Shown: one piece after another, positions 7,438 to 16,858 of the stretch
How the letters are laid out: each line of letters begins with the position of its first letter
Numbering within the stretch: the first letter of the stretch is position 1
NCBI RefSeq assembly: GCF_000092365.1
Contig: NC_014218.1
Location: 62,001-126,000 of the forward strand
DNA: 64,000 nt
Reading direction: 5' to 3'
Origin: Arcanobacterium haemolyticum DSM 20595
GTDB lineage: Bacteria > Actinomycetota > Actinomycetes > Actinomycetales > Actinomycetaceae
The notes under the pieces: model-generated
Databases searched by the model: none
Told to the model about the DNA's origin: nothing
What the model saw: only the letters and a program-made list of their open reading frames with translations
Made by a program: the position numbers and the translations under genes

Positions 7438-8427
7438 ATGACGCGTGAATCTCAATACCCGGAAGTTATTACTATGGGACGCTCCGGGGTAGACATTTAT
7501 CCCCTCCAGGCAGGCGTTGGCTTGGAAGCCGTTGAAACCTTCGGAAAATTCCTTGGTGGATCGCCAACAAACGTGGCTGTAGCAGCCGCCCGAATGGGGC
7601 ATAGCGCCGCTGTTATCACTGGCGTAGGTGACGATCCGTTTGGACGTTTTGTGTGCCAGGAAATGCGCAGGCTAGGTGTATCAGACGAATACGTCATCAC
7701 CACTGACAGTTACAAAACCCCTGTGACATTCTGTGAAATCTTCCCTCCTGATACATTCCCTCTCTATTTTTACCGTGAACCATCGGCACCAGATTTACAA
7801 ATACGAGAAGAAGATCTGCCCTGCGAGGCGATTAAGCAAGCACGGGTGTTTTCGCTTTCTGGCACAGGTCTATCAGATGAACCTTCCCGTTCGGCGCACT
7901 GGGCTGCGCTCCGCGCCCGGAAAGAGAGCACTGGCTGGACTATCGCAGATCTGGATTACCGCCCGATGTTCTGGGATTGTGAAGAAACTGCCACTGAACA
8001 AATCGGGTCAATGCTCGAATATGTCAACGTTGCAGTAGGTAACAAAGAAGAGTGCCGCATCGCGGTTGGCGAAACTGAACCGGACCGTGCGGCAGATGCT
8101 TTGCTGGAACGCGGCGTCACGTTGGCAATCGTGAAGCAAGGACCTAAGGGAACCTTGGCCAAAACACGTGAGCAGCGAATTGAAGTGCCGGTAACGCACG
8201 TTGACACTCTTAACGGTTTGGGTGCTGGAGATGCATTCGGCGGTGCGCTGTCCCACGCTTTGCTTACGGGCTGGGATTTCCCGAAAGCGATCCATTTTGC
8301 ATCCACAGCGGGAGCAATTGTTTCGTCGCGCCTTGAGTGCTCCACTGCAATGGCCTCTGAGGAAGAGGTTTTGGACCTCATGAATCAGCGTCCTGAAACG
8401 AATCCTCGAGTTCAGGAGCTCCCATGA
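7438..8427 (+). CDS. iolC: 5-Dehydro-2-deoxygluconokinase (PfkB family)
   Basis: This 329-residue ribokinase-family enzyme phosphorylates 2-deoxy-5-keto-gluconate with ATP. The first PfkB signature is GGSPTNVAVAAARMG (about residues 40-54). The second is GAGDAFGG (262-269), with the catalytic base Asp265. The start at 7438 is chosen because AAAGGAG lies just upstream; the longer open frame would begin inside the promoter. It is the first gene of a four-gene operon in which each stop overlaps the next start, so translation is probably coupled. Confidence 0.92.
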   Translation: MTRESQYPEVITMGRSGVDIYPLQAGVGLEAVETFGKFLGGSPTNVAVAAARMGHSAAVITGVGDDPFGRFVCQEMRRLGVSDEYVITTDSYKTPVTFCEIFPPDTFPLYFYREPSAPDLQIREEDLPCEAIKQARVFSLSGTGLSDEPSRSAHWAALRARKESTGWTIADLDYRPMFWDCEETATEQIGSMLEYVNVAVGNKEECRIAVGETEPDRAADALLERGVTLAIVKQGPKGTLAKTREQRIEVPVTHVDTLNGLGAGDAFGGALSHALLTGWDFPKAIHFASTAGAIVSSRLECSTAMASEEEVLDLMNQRPETNPRVQELP

Positions 8428-9287
8428 TGACGATCAATGAACTAGCACAGATTCGCCTTCATTCCCCTGAGGTTATTGAAAAGAAGCTTGTGGAACGTGT
8501 GCCGGGAACGTATCCTAATGGTCGAAAACTCATGATTATCGCGTGTGATCACCCGGCTCGCGGAGCGCTGGGGGCAGGTAAAGATCCGAACGCCATGGCA
8601 AATCGAAAAGAACTGCTGGCACGATGCCAGGAGGCGTTGTCACGGCCAGGTGTTGACGGTTTCTTAGGCTCGGCAGATATGATCGAAGATCTCACGCTGC
8701 TCGGTGCTTTGGAAGGAAAACTGGTGTTCGGTTCGATGAATCGCACTGGTTTGCAGGGATCATCATTTGAGATCGACGATCGTTTCGGCTGCTACACACC
8801 TGACGCGATCGAACGGCATCGGCTAGACGGCGGAAAAACATTAACCCGTATCTGTTTCGAAGATGCGAACACGCCACGAACGCTTGAAGCGACCGCGAAC
8901 GCAGTCAACGAGCTAGCAAGGCGCAAGAAAATCGCGATGATTGAACCGTTTATTTCCACATGGAATGATGGCCGGACCGTCAACGATTTGAGTCCAGAAG
9001 CCGTTATTAAGTCAATAACGATCGCGTCTGCATTAGGTGACACGAGTGCCTACACATGGCTGAAGTTGCCTTATGTGAATGACATGGAGCGTGTTATGAG
9101 CAGTACTACGCTTCCGTCATTGATCCTTGGCGGTGAGGTTTCGCAAGATCCTGATACGGCACTTTCTGGATGGGCCAAGGCGATGACCTTACCAAACGTT
9201 TGTGGCCTTGTTATTGGCCGTTCCCTACTTTTCCCTCCTGATGGGGATGTTCAAAAAGCAGTCGACAACGCAGTGGAGTTGCTATGA
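8424..9287 (+). CDS. DeoC/LacD-type (Cgl0158-like) class I aldolase of the inositol pathway
   Basis: This 287-residue beta/alpha-barrel protein resembles the actinobacterial Cgl0158 family encoded in inositol clusters. It probably cleaves 2-deoxy-5-keto-gluconate 6-phosphate into dihydroxyacetone phosphate and malonate semialdehyde, the job of IolJ elsewhere. Visible features are IIACDHPARGALG (about residues 38-50), GFLGSADMIEDL, a barrel strand AMIEPFISTW, and YTWLKLPYV with a candidate Schiff-base lysine. It overlaps iolC by ATGA at 8424, with CAGGAG upstream; translation could also begin at the next ATG (8427). The family call is firm and the reaction is inferred from the missing iolJ. 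Confidence 0.8.
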   Translation: MMTINELAQIRLHSPEVIEKKLVERVPGTYPNGRKLMIIACDHPARGALGAGKDPNAMANRKELLARCQEALSRPGVDGFLGSADMIEDLTLLGALEGKLVFGSMNRTGLQGSSFEIDDRFGCYTPDAIERHRLDGGKTLTRICFEDANTPRTLEATANAVNELARRKKIAMIEPFISTWNDGRTVNDLSPEAVIKSITIASALGDTSAYTWLKLPYVNDMERVMSSTTLPSLILGGEVSQDPDTALSGWAKAMTLPNVCGLVIGRSLLFPPDGDVQKAVDNAVELL

Positions 9288-10180
9288 ATGACAATGATAA
9301 GTACGTACTTCCAGCTGGGAGTACGGCACGTGAACAATTTGATACATACATTACGGCTAAGCAGGCAGGATGGGAGTTTTCCAGTTTGCGTATTGCCCGG
9401 TTAGAACAGGGAGAGTCGGTTGAACTGGACACGGGCGACGACGAAGTGTTGGTTCTTCCGCTTTCTGGCAGCATCGACGTCGTTGTGGACGAAACGTCGT
9501 ACACGCTTGCGGGACGTGAGTCAGTATTTACGTCAGTAACTGACTATATTTATGTGCCGCGTGGAAAGAACGTAACGTTGATCGCGCGAACTTCTGGCCG
9601 GTTCGCGGTGCCTGGCGCCCGCGCCACGCGGGATCTGCCCGTACGATACTGCCCGGCCAGTGAAGTAAACTCAGGCCTCCGCGGCGCTGGCGTGTGCTCC
9701 CGCCAAGTGAATAACTATGCGTTGGGAAATGACGTAGAAACGTCGCACCTTCTTGTAACGGAAGTGCTTACGCCAGGCGGAAACTGGTCCTCTTATCCTC
9801 CGCACAAGCACGATGAGCACAACGAAAACGAACGAGTATTAGAAGAAATCTACTACTTTGAACTTCGTAAAGGTGGGCCAGAACGGGCCACTGATGGTTT
9901 TGGTTTGCAGCGAGTTTACCCATCTGCGGGTAAAGAGATCGACGTCTGCACCGAAGTACGTTCAGGCGATACCGTGGTTGTTCCATTTGGATACCACGGG
10001 CCGTCTGTTGCGGCTCCAGGACATGACATGTACTACCTGAATGTCATGGCGGGCCCTGCAGAAGATTCCGTCTGGATGATGACGGACGATCCAGTTCACA
10101 CATGGCAACGGCAATCGTGGGAAGGCGAAGATGTGGATCCACGACTCCCGTTCATGCCATTAACTAAGGAGAAGCTATGA
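9284..10180 (+). CDS. iolB: 5-Deoxy-glucuronate isomerase
   Basis: This 298-residue double-cupin protein converts 5-deoxy-D-glucuronate to 2-deoxy-5-keto-gluconate. The metal-binding cupin motif is visible as SYPPHKHDEHNENERVLEE (about residues 165-183) followed by YYFEL. A second conserved His lies in VVPFGYHGPSVAAPGHDMYY near residue 245. Length is within the family range. It starts in an ATGA overlap with the aldolase gene and ends in an overlap with iolD. Confidence 0.92.
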   Translation: MNDNDKYVLPAGSTAREQFDTYITAKQAGWEFSSLRIARLEQGESVELDTGDDEVLVLPLSGSIDVVVDETSYTLAGRESVFTSVTDYIYVPRGKNVTLIARTSGRFAVPGARATRDLPVRYCPASEVNSGLRGAGVCSRQVNNYALGNDVETSHLLVTEVLTPGGNWSSYPPHKHDEHNENERVLEEIYYFELRKGGPERATDGFGLQRVYPSAGKEIDVCTEVRSGDTVVVPFGYHGPSVAAPGHDMYYLNVMAGPAEDSVWMMTDDPVHTWQRQSWEGEDVDPRLPFMPLTKEKL

Positions 10181-12060
10181 CTACAGTACGCCTTACAGTT
10201 GGGCAGGCTACTATCCGTTTCCTCGTGAACCAGTACGTAGAATCTGATGGGCATGAAGATCGCCTTATTGCTGGCGCTTTCGGCATTTTTGGTCACGGCA
10301 ACGTTGCTGGACTCGGCCAAGCACTTTTGCAAAATGAGATCGATCCGGAACCAGATGGCGGTTCGATGCCGTACTACATGCCTCGTAATGAACAAGGAAT
10401 GGTGAACGCCGCAGCCGCTTACGCGAAGGCGAAGAATCGTACTCAGACGCTGATGTGTACGTCGTCTATAGGACCTGGTGCGTTGAACATGGTGACGGGT
10501 GCTGCGTTAGCAACAACCAATCGTGTTCCGGTTCTTTTGTTCCCATCAGACCAGTTTGCGACTCGCGTTCCTGATCCAGTATTGCAACAAATTGAGAACG
10601 CTCAAACGCTTGATACATCGGTGAATGATGCATTCCGTCCAGTATCCGTTTTCTTCGATCGGATTAACCGGCCAGAACAGCTTCTTCCATCTCTCATGCA
10701 GGCGATGCGCGCCCTTACTGATCCTGCCGATACTGGCGCAGTGACCATTGCGATGCCGCAAGATGTGCAAGCCGAAGCATTCGATTTCCCGCAAGAAGCA
10801 TTCGCGAAGCGCGTGTGGCATATCCGCCGCCCACCTGCCGAAAAGTCTCAGTTGGAGATTGCTGCGGAAAAGATCAGAGCCGCGAAGGCACCGCTTGTGA
10901 TCGCTGGTGGTGGCGTTATCTATTCGAAGGCCTCGGAAGAGTTGCGCGAGTTCGCACGAGTCACAGGAATTCCTGTTGCTGATACTCAGGCAGGTAAGGG
11001 GGCAATCAACTGCGATCACCCGCAGTCAGTTGGTGGTGTTGGCTCCACAGGTGGAGATTCTGCAAACCACCTGGCTGATGAAGCCGATCTGATTATTGGT
11101 ATTGGAACCCGTTATTCGGATTTCACCACGGCATCACGAACCCAATTCAAGAACCCAGACGTTTCCTTCATTAATATCAATGTGAAGGCCTTTGATGCGG
11201 TCAAGAACGGTGCTCAGATGGTTGTTGCGGACGCTCGCGAAGCGCTCGCAGATCTCACCACGATGCTTGCTGATTATCATGTTTCAGACGAGTATGCGGC
11301 GAAGGTGGACAGCGAACGCACTGCATGGTTGAAGATCGTTGACGAACTCACTCACATTGGTCATGGGCCACTTCCTGCTCAAATCGAGGTGTTTGGTGCC
11401 CTAAATGAAATGATGGGTGACAACGATATTCTTATCAATGCTGCAGGCTCCATGCCTGGAGATCTTCAAGCGCTCTGGCAAGCAAAGACTCCGGTCCAGT
11501 ATCATGTAGAGTACGCCTTTTCCACCATGGGATACGAAATCCCTGCAGGCATTGGTGTGAAGATGGCATGCCCAGAATCTGAGGTTGTCTCAATCGTTGG
11601 TGACGGCACATACCAGATGCTCCCAATGGAATTGGCAACCGTAGCACAAGAAGGACTGAAGGTTATTTATGTTCTTCTGGAAAACCACGGCTTCGCATCA
11701 ATCGGTGCGCTTTCTGAATCGCGCGGATCGCAACGCTTCGGTACTCGCTATCGTATGGGTGGGCATCCACACAACGAAGAAGGCGAACTCATTCCAGTCG
11801 ATATTGCCAAGAATGCAGAATCGTGGGGCCTCACTGTTCTTCGCGTGAAGAGCATTGCCGATTTCAAGGAAGCATACCGTCAGGCAGCTGACATGACATC
11901 GGCTGTGATGATCTATATTGAAACCGATTTGTATGGGCCAAACCCCCCGTCGTCGTCCTACTGGGACGTGCCTGTGGCGCAAGTGTCCCGTCTGGAATCG
12001 ACGCAACAGGCATACCTTGACTATCGCGAAGGGGTGAAGCCACAACGCCACTATTTCTAA
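10177..12060 (+). CDS. iolD: 3D-(3,5/4)-Trihydroxycyclohexane-1,2-dione hydrolase (ThDP enzyme)
   Basis: This 627-residue thiamine-diphosphate enzyme opens the trihydroxycyclohexane-dione ring to give 5-deoxy-glucuronate. It has the acetolactate-synthase-like layout. An N-terminal Pyr domain (about 1-200) carries the catalytic Glu in YYMPRNEQGMVNAAAAYA. A central domain contains APLVIAGGGVIYS. The C-terminal PP domain has the GDGTYQM...ENHG cofactor motif (near residues 475-505). It is the last gene of the iolC operon and has AAGGAG before its overlapping start at 10177. Confidence 0.93.
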   Translation: MTTVRLTVGQATIRFLVNQYVESDGHEDRLIAGAFGIFGHGNVAGLGQALLQNEIDPEPDGGSMPYYMPRNEQGMVNAAAAYAKAKNRTQTLMCTSSIGPGALNMVTGAALATTNRVPVLLFPSDQFATRVPDPVLQQIENAQTLDTSVNDAFRPVSVFFDRINRPEQLLPSLMQAMRALTDPADTGAVTIAMPQDVQAEAFDFPQEAFAKRVWHIRRPPAEKSQLEIAAEKIRAAKAPLVIAGGGVIYSKASEELREFARVTGIPVADTQAGKGAINCDHPQSVGGVGSTGGDSANHLADEADLIIGIGTRYSDFTTASRTQFKNPDVSFININVKAFDAVKNGAQMVVADAREALADLTTMLADYHVSDEYAAKVDSERTAWLKIVDELTHIGHGPLPAQIEVFGALNEMMGDNDILINAAGSMPGDLQALWQAKTPVQYHVEYAFSTMGYEIPAGIGVKMACPESEVVSIVGDGTYQMLPMELATVAQEGLKVIYVLLENHGFASIGALSESRGSQRFGTRYRMGGHPHNEEGELIPVDIAKNAESWGLTVLRVKSIADFKEAYRQAADMTSAVMIYIETDLYGPNPPSSSYWDVPVAQVSRLESTQQAYLDYREGVKPQRHYF

Positions 12061-12102
12061 ACAAACTTTCTTCTCACTTTTCTCCTCTCCATTAGAGAAA
12101 AG

Positions 12103-12147
12103 CGGGCCCATTACCCCTGAAAACGCGGGTAATGGGCCCGTTCCACA
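12103..12147 (+). terminator. Terminator after iolD
   Basis: CGGGCCCATTACCC (12103-12116) pairs perfectly with 12127-12140. The downstream T-run is poor (TTCC), so termination may be partial and iolA may receive read-through. Confidence 0.7.
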
Positions 12148-12175
12148 CCCTCTCAAGAAGGGGACGTAGGTCCAA

Positions 12176-12209
12176 ATGTTAATACAAACGAACGTGAATG
12201 TGCTACGAT
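12176..12209 (+). promoter_or_regulatory. Possible iolA promoter with a degenerate operator
   Basis: ATGTTAATACAA (12176-12187) matches the ATGT....ACAT sites except at its last base. TGCTACGAT (12201-12209) resembles an extended -10 box, and no good -35 box is apparent. An ACGAAC/GTTCGT inverted repeat (from about 12188 to 12220) surrounds the -10 region. Confidence 0.3.
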
Positions 12210-12257
12210 TGTAATGTTCGTGATTGTACATCGGCGTGCAAAAACAAAGGAGTTAAC

Positions 12258-13751
12258 ATGGAAAACCTAACCCAATGGGTAGCCGGCGAACCTTACATTG
12301 GATCCCCAGAAAAATATGCGGATGTTGAAAATCCAGCCACGGGAACCGTAGAAAACCGCATAGCGCTCGCGAGCGAAGAAGACCTCAACCACGTTGTTGC
12401 CGTAGCGCAAAAAGCCCAAAAAGAATGGGCAAAAACATCGCTCGCACAACGAGTCGCAATCATGTTCAACATGCGTCAACTAGTACTCGATCATCAAGAC
12501 GATATAGCCCGCGCAATCGTTGCCGAACACGGAAAAGACTACTCAGATGCCATCGGCGAAATTCAACGCGGCCGCGAAACGCTCGATTTCGCATGCTCCA
12601 TCAACACGGCTCTCAAAGGTAACTACTCCTTCGACGTATCACGCGGGGTAGACGTCCACACCATTCGCCAACCCGTAGGCGTTGTTGCAGGAATCTGCCC
12701 ATTCAACTTCCCAGTCATGGTGCCCATGTGGATGCACCCCATCGCACTCGCCACAGGAAATGCCTTCATTCTTAAACCGGCAACCACAACGCCGTCGGCT
12801 TCGCTCATCATCGCACGTCTCTACAAAGAAGCCGGCCTGCCAGACGGACTCTTCAACGTGCTCTCCGGAAGTCGCACCACCGTTACCCGAATCCTCGAAC
12901 ACCCAGGAATCGACGCCATCTCCTTCGTAGGATCCACGCCAGTTGCCCACATCATCCAAGAAGTTGGCACAAAGAACGGCAAACGCGTGCAGGCACTCGG
13001 CGGAGCAAACAACCACGCGATCGTCATGCCAGACGCAGACCTGGATTTTGCTGCTCAACACATCTCAGCCGCGGCCTTCGGCGCTGCAGGCGAACGCTGC
13101 ATGGCGTTACCTGCCGTTGTGGCTGTTGGCGGAATCGGCGCGAAACTGGCCGAAAAAATCAAGAAACACGCTGAAAAAATTCACGTTGGAATGGGGCTCG
13201 ACGACGGTGTACAGATGGGGCCAGTGATCGATCGTGCCGCCAAAGAACGCATTGTGGGACTCATCGATGATGCAGAAGCGCGCGGGGCCACTGTTGTGCT
13301 TGACGGGCGGAATATCACCGTGCCAGGATACGAAAACGGCCACTTTGTTGGGCCAACTATTCTTACCGGCGTTGGATACGATGCCGATATCTACCGTGAA
13401 GAAATCTTCGGGCCAGTCCTCACCATCCATGACGCCGAATCATACGACGAAGCGATCGACGTTGTGAACAAGCAGCCGTTCGGCAACGGATCTGCAATCT
13501 TCACCAACGATGGCGGGATGGCACGCCGATTCCAGCTCGATGTGGAAGCAGGAATGGTAGGCGTCAACGTTCCTATCCCAACACCTGTTGCCTACTACTC
13601 CTTCGGTGGCTGGAAAGAATCCTTGCTGGGCGATCACCATATTCACGGGCCGGAAGGCGTTAACTTTTATACGAAGGCTAAGGTAATCACCACCCGGTGG
13701 CCATCGGAGCAGAGTTATGATGCCACGATGTCGTTCCAGAGGGAAGAATAG
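12258..13751 (+). CDS. iolA: CoA-acylating malonate/methylmalonate-semialdehyde dehydrogenase
   Basis: This 497-residue aldehyde dehydrogenase converts malonate semialdehyde to acetyl-CoA and CO2, the last inositol step. The nucleophile is Cys281 in FGAAGERCMALPAV, and the MMSDH-type NAD site shows GICPFNFPVMVPMWM (about 145-159) and FVGSTPVA. The start at 12258 has AAAGGAG 6 bp upstream; a longer frame from 12198 lies in the leader. It stands as a single gene behind the iolD terminator, probably with its own promoter. Its close relative mmsA serves valine catabolism, but context favours inositol. Confidence 0.9.
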   Translation: MENLTQWVAGEPYIGSPEKYADVENPATGTVENRIALASEEDLNHVVAVAQKAQKEWAKTSLAQRVAIMFNMRQLVLDHQDDIARAIVAEHGKDYSDAIGEIQRGRETLDFACSINTALKGNYSFDVSRGVDVHTIRQPVGVVAGICPFNFPVMVPMWMHPIALATGNAFILKPATTTPSASLIIARLYKEAGLPDGLFNVLSGSRTTVTRILEHPGIDAISFVGSTPVAHIIQEVGTKNGKRVQALGGANNHAIVMPDADLDFAAQHISAAAFGAAGERCMALPAVVAVGGIGAKLAEKIKKHAEKIHVGMGLDDGVQMGPVIDRAAKERIVGLIDDAEARGATVVLDGRNITVPGYENGHFVGPTILTGVGYDADIYREEIFGPVLTIHDAESYDEAIDVVNKQPFGNGSAIFTNDGGMARRFQLDVEAGMVGVNVPIPTPVAYYSFGGWKESLLGDHHIHGPEGVNFYTKAKVITTRWPSEQSYDATMSFQREE

Positions 13752-13794
13752 CTGGTTGTGAGTGCTGGATAAGACTGGTATTGGTGCCCAATAA

Positions 13795-13870
13795 GCGCCA
13801 CAGAGCACAGCAGTGCCGTATGTGGCACTGCTGTGCTGGGTGCCGCCTTTTGGCGCCGCGGCCCATAGGG
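13795..13870. repeat. Intergenic hairpin repeat, copy 1
   Basis: GCACAGCAGTGCC (13805-13817) pairs perfectly with 13824-13836 around GTATGT, 50 bp after iolA. Related elements follow the fucosidase (24783-24827) and cutC (25851-25900). It can serve as a terminator for iolA and for the convergent M81 gene. The rest of the 13752-13959 gap is GC-rich with no supported gene. Confidence 0.65.
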
Positions 13871-13959
13871 TAAAGGCAATGTAGAGGGTGTTGCGGACGC
13901 CGGGCAGGGTGTTGCGGGCGCCGCAGCGCTGGGATACGGCCGGGGAGGGTAGGCGTTGC

Positions 13960-15477
13960 CTACCTCCGAACCACCTCAAGCTCCACATTTTCTGGATCAT
14001 CGAACGGGAACATTGGCCGTTCGATGTGTGAATGGCCCAGGCGTACCAGGTTCTGATCCACGCCGCCTGGGGTCAAAGCCAGGATCCAATCCGCGTGGAT
14101 ATCATGCAGATATGGCTCTAAGTAGCCGATCTTCACGATCACGATGTCCGTCAATTCAGGTTCCAACCCAAGGCGAGTGAACTGTTCGCGCATCGTGTAC
14201 TGGTTGCGCCGGGTGGTCACGATTAGGCGCAACCCACCCACAGCAAGAACAGCCGTGAGCAATCCAGCCGGATCGTCCACAAGGTTGTCAACTCTAGCAG
14301 TTATGGTCACTGGCCCTGGATCGCGGGTGTCAACCTTGCCACCAACAGAAACGGTTACGTCGGCACCAATGCCGGCGCCGGCTGCCATGGCAACCGCCGC
14401 CGGATCAAAGATCGACGCAACAATCACCGACACGTCCCCGCGCACCACCTCAGGCCGCTTCAAGACTTCGGCCAGCGCCACGGTCACGTCATTTGCGCCG
14501 CCCGCGCCCGGATTGTCCCCAGAATCAGAAATGAAGAACGGCCGCTTATCAGATTCGATCGCCTTGGTCACGGCCACGTCGATCTCATCCACAGGCGCCA
14601 CAAAAACGAATTCGTGCCGCGCCTCCCACGCCGCCCGCGCAAACCGCATCATGCCAGCATCCAGCACGGCCTGATCGTCACCATACGCGGCGAACGCGGC
14701 AGAACAACGCGGCTGATCAGCCCACGCGAACCCGATCCAGAAACTGGCGTCAATCACGCCGTCGGTGTGATCGGCAAACTCAGCCACGGCGTCGTACAGC
14801 CGGGCGGCAGGCTGCATGCGCGTGGACGTCTTTTCGCCAGGCAACAAAATCGGCACGTGAACAAGCGATTTCTTCGGGCGCCCCTTGCCGGAACGCACCC
14901 GCTCCACCAGCGTGCGGGCGGCGCGCTCGCGGGTAACCCAGGCGTCCTCGTGCGGCGCCATGCGGTAGCAGGTGAGCATGTCGGTCTGCTCAAACAGCTT
15001 GTGCGAAACGTTCCCGTGCAAATCCATGCACGCCCCCACCAGCAAATCCGGCCCGATCGCCATGCGGATGCCGTCGATCAGGTAGCCTTCGGCGTCGTCA
15101 AAACCAGGAACGCTCATCGCCCCGTGAATATCGAAGAAAATCGCGTCCAACGGCCCGGCCTCCGCCAGCCGTTCGCAGATTTCGCGCCGCCACGCAAGGA
15201 ACGCCGGCGGATCGATCGGCCCGCCAGGAAGCGCGGAGGCGTGCAGGATCGGCACCCATTCCACGCCGTCGGTCCATTCGCGGTGCCCGGTCACGCCCCA
15301 TTCGGCGCCGGCCAGGTTTTCGGGCACGCGATCGATTAGGGGGATGTCTGATTCGGTGATGAAGGGGTAGCGTTCGAGCAGCTCCTCACCGCGCCGCACC
15401 GTGAAGTCTGACTCCACTGATAGATAGGGGGTGAATGTTGATGATTCGATGTGGATTCCGCAGATTGCGATGCGCAT
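13960..15477 (-). CDS. M81-family metallopeptidase (MlrC/microcystinase-like)
   Basis: This 505-residue protein has the MlrC layout. The N-terminal DUF1485-type domain shows MRIAICGIHIESSTFTP, then FFDIHGAMSVPGFDDAEG and MDLHGNVSHKL with likely metal ligands. The C-terminal domain has DSGDNPGAGGANDVT. Relatives degrade linear microcystin, but most family members are peptidases or amidohydrolases of unknown substrate. It follows the ROK regulator by 25 bp in one operon and diverges from an Opp-type importer, which suggests a role in processing an imported compound. The codon use is more GC-rich than its neighbours. Confidence 0.8.
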   Translation of the reverse strand: MRIAICGIHIESSTFTPYLSVESDFTVRRGEELLERYPFITESDIPLIDRVPENLAGAEWGVTGHREWTDGVEWVPILHASALPGGPIDPPAFLAWRREICERLAEAGPLDAIFFDIHGAMSVPGFDDAEGYLIDGIRMAIGPDLLVGACMDLHGNVSHKLFEQTDMLTCYRMAPHEDAWVTRERAARTLVERVRSGKGRPKKSLVHVPILLPGEKTSTRMQPAARLYDAVAEFADHTDGVIDASFWIGFAWADQPRCSAAFAAYGDDQAVLDAGMMRFARAAWEARHEFVFVAPVDEIDVAVTKAIESDKRPFFISDSGDNPGAGGANDVTVALAEVLKRPEVVRGDVSVIVASIFDPAAVAMAAGAGIGADVTVSVGGKVDTRDPGPVTITARVDNLVDDPAGLLTAVLAVGGLRLIVTTRRNQYTMREQFTRLGLEPELTDIVIVKIGYLEPYLHDIHADWILALTPGGVDQNLVRLGHSHIERPMFPFDDPENVELEVVRR

Positions 15478-15502
15478 GTGAGGCTCCTTTGCTCTCGTGG
15501 AA

Positions 15503-16672
15503 TTACATGGTTTTTTGGCGGGCCAGGATGGCGAGCCCGATGAGGGGTGCGTCTGGCCCTGAGATTGCGGTGTCTACGGTGAGGTTGGCCGTAGATAGGG
15601 GGAGGCATCGTTGGTAGAGCTCTGATCTTATGCCCGCGATGAGTGTGCGGGTTTGGGAGAGGGATCCGCCGATGATGATGTGTTGTGGGTTGAGGAAGTT
15701 GACTAGGCCGGAGAGGGCTTCGCCGATGTGCGCGCCTGCGTTGCGTACGAGCGGTGCCACCGTGTAATCGCCTGTTTGGGCGGCTTCGATGAGTTCTGCC
15801 GTGGTAGTGATGGGGGAACCGATCGAGGCAAGGTGGCGGAGCATTGCGGCGCCAGAGGCTACGGTTTCGAGGCAGCCCGTGTTTCCGCACGAGCAGAGAA
15901 TGGGGTTGAGTGTTTCGACGCGCGTGTGCGTGAGTTCGCCTGCGAAGCCTTGGTGGCCGCGGAACACGATTCCGTCCGCGATCCAGCTTGCGCCGATTCC
16001 TGCACCGGCTTTGATATAGATTGCGGATTCTGTGGTTTCGCCGCGTTTTGCCCATTCGCCTACTGCGGCTGCGCGGGCATCATTTTCAACGACGACGGGG
16101 CGGCCAGTTGCGTCCGCCAGGAGGGTTGCGAGGTTGGTATTGTTCCAGCCGGGCATACGGGCTGCGGAGATAACGTGGCCTTGGGCGTTGACGGGGCCAG
16201 GAACTGCTGCGCCGATGACGGACGCTTGGGGGATTGTGGGGTGTTCTTTGTGGAGTTGAGCCCAGCCGTTGTAGAGGGTGGTGATGGTTGCTTCGGGGCC
16301 GTCCGCAATGTTGAGCGGGATGTTGGTGGTGGCGCGGACGTTTCCGAAGAGATCAACGATTCCGAGCCGGGCGTGGTGTGATCCGAGTTCTACGACGTCT
16401 GCGATATCGCGTAGTGGGGAGATGCGGATGAGTGCCGCTCTGCGGCCGCCGGTGGATGATGCGAGTTGGAATTCTTCTACCTCATTGTTGGCGATTAGCC
16501 GGCGGATACAGGCGTGCACTGTGGATCTGGGCAGGCCGGTTTTTTGGGCAAGATCGGTGCGTGATTGTGGCCCGTGGGAGAGTTCGGCAAGGAGGATGGA
16601 ATCGTTTGAACGGGCGTCGGTTAGTGACGAACTGCTGGGGGCTGCGATCGAGTTGAGGGTGATCGTTTCCAT
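15503..16672 (-). CDS. ROK-family transcriptional repressor (NagC/XylR type)
   Basis: This 389-residue regulator has an N-terminal helix-turn-helix (about residues 36-62, SRTDLAQKTGLPRSTVHACI). A ROK domain follows with a phosphate-loop-like segment (LGIVDLFGN) and the zinc motif CSCGNTGCLE (near residue 260). ROK repressors sense sugars or sugar phosphates. It diverges from the importer operon and precedes the M81 gene, so it probably controls both transcripts through the 16673-16858 region. The DNA-binding role is well supported and the ligand is not known. Confidence 0.87.
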   Translation of the reverse strand: METITLNSIAAPSSSSLTDARSNDSILLAELSHGPQSRTDLAQKTGLPRSTVHACIRRLIANNEVEEFQLASSTGGRRAALIRISPLRDIADVVELGSHHARLGIVDLFGNVRATTNIPLNIADGPEATITTLYNGWAQLHKEHPTIPQASVIGAAVPGPVNAQGHVISAARMPGWNNTNLATLLADATGRPVVVENDARAAAVGEWAKRGETTESAIYIKAGAGIGASWIADGIVFRGHQGFAGELTHTRVETLNPILCSCGNTGCLETVASGAAMLRHLASIGSPITTTAELIEAAQTGDYTVAPLVRNAGAHIGEALSGLVNFLNPQHIIIGGSLSQTRTLIAGIRSELYQRCLPLSTANLTVDTAISGPDAPLIGLAILARQKTM

Positions 16673-16710
16673 GTACTCTGCCTTTTGTGGATGTTTAACT
16701 CATAGTAATT

Positions 16711-16751
16711 CTTGTTTGTTTGATACTTATCCTAGCCTAAGTGAACAAAGT
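16711..16751. promoter_or_regulatory. Candidate ROK operator between the regulator and importer operons
   Basis: An imperfect inverted repeat, roughly TTTGATACTTA / TAAGTGAACAAA, is centred near 16733. It lies in the AT-rich interval between the divergent genes. Its position suits control of both operons. Clear -10 and -35 boxes were not assigned. Confidence 0.3.
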
Positions 16752-16858
16752 TTGAAATAAATTTGTAAAAAGTCAACGAAGTCTGGTTTTGAGTGCTAGT
16801 GTTGATGTAACAGCCGGTGGGAACCACCACCACGCGTATCTCAATGAGGAGAATTACT

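Noticed and set aside
14614-16381. Long plus-strand frames over the M81 and ROK genes
   Set aside because: They are shadows of the GC-biased minus-strand genes, with Arg/Ala-rich translations and no family motif.
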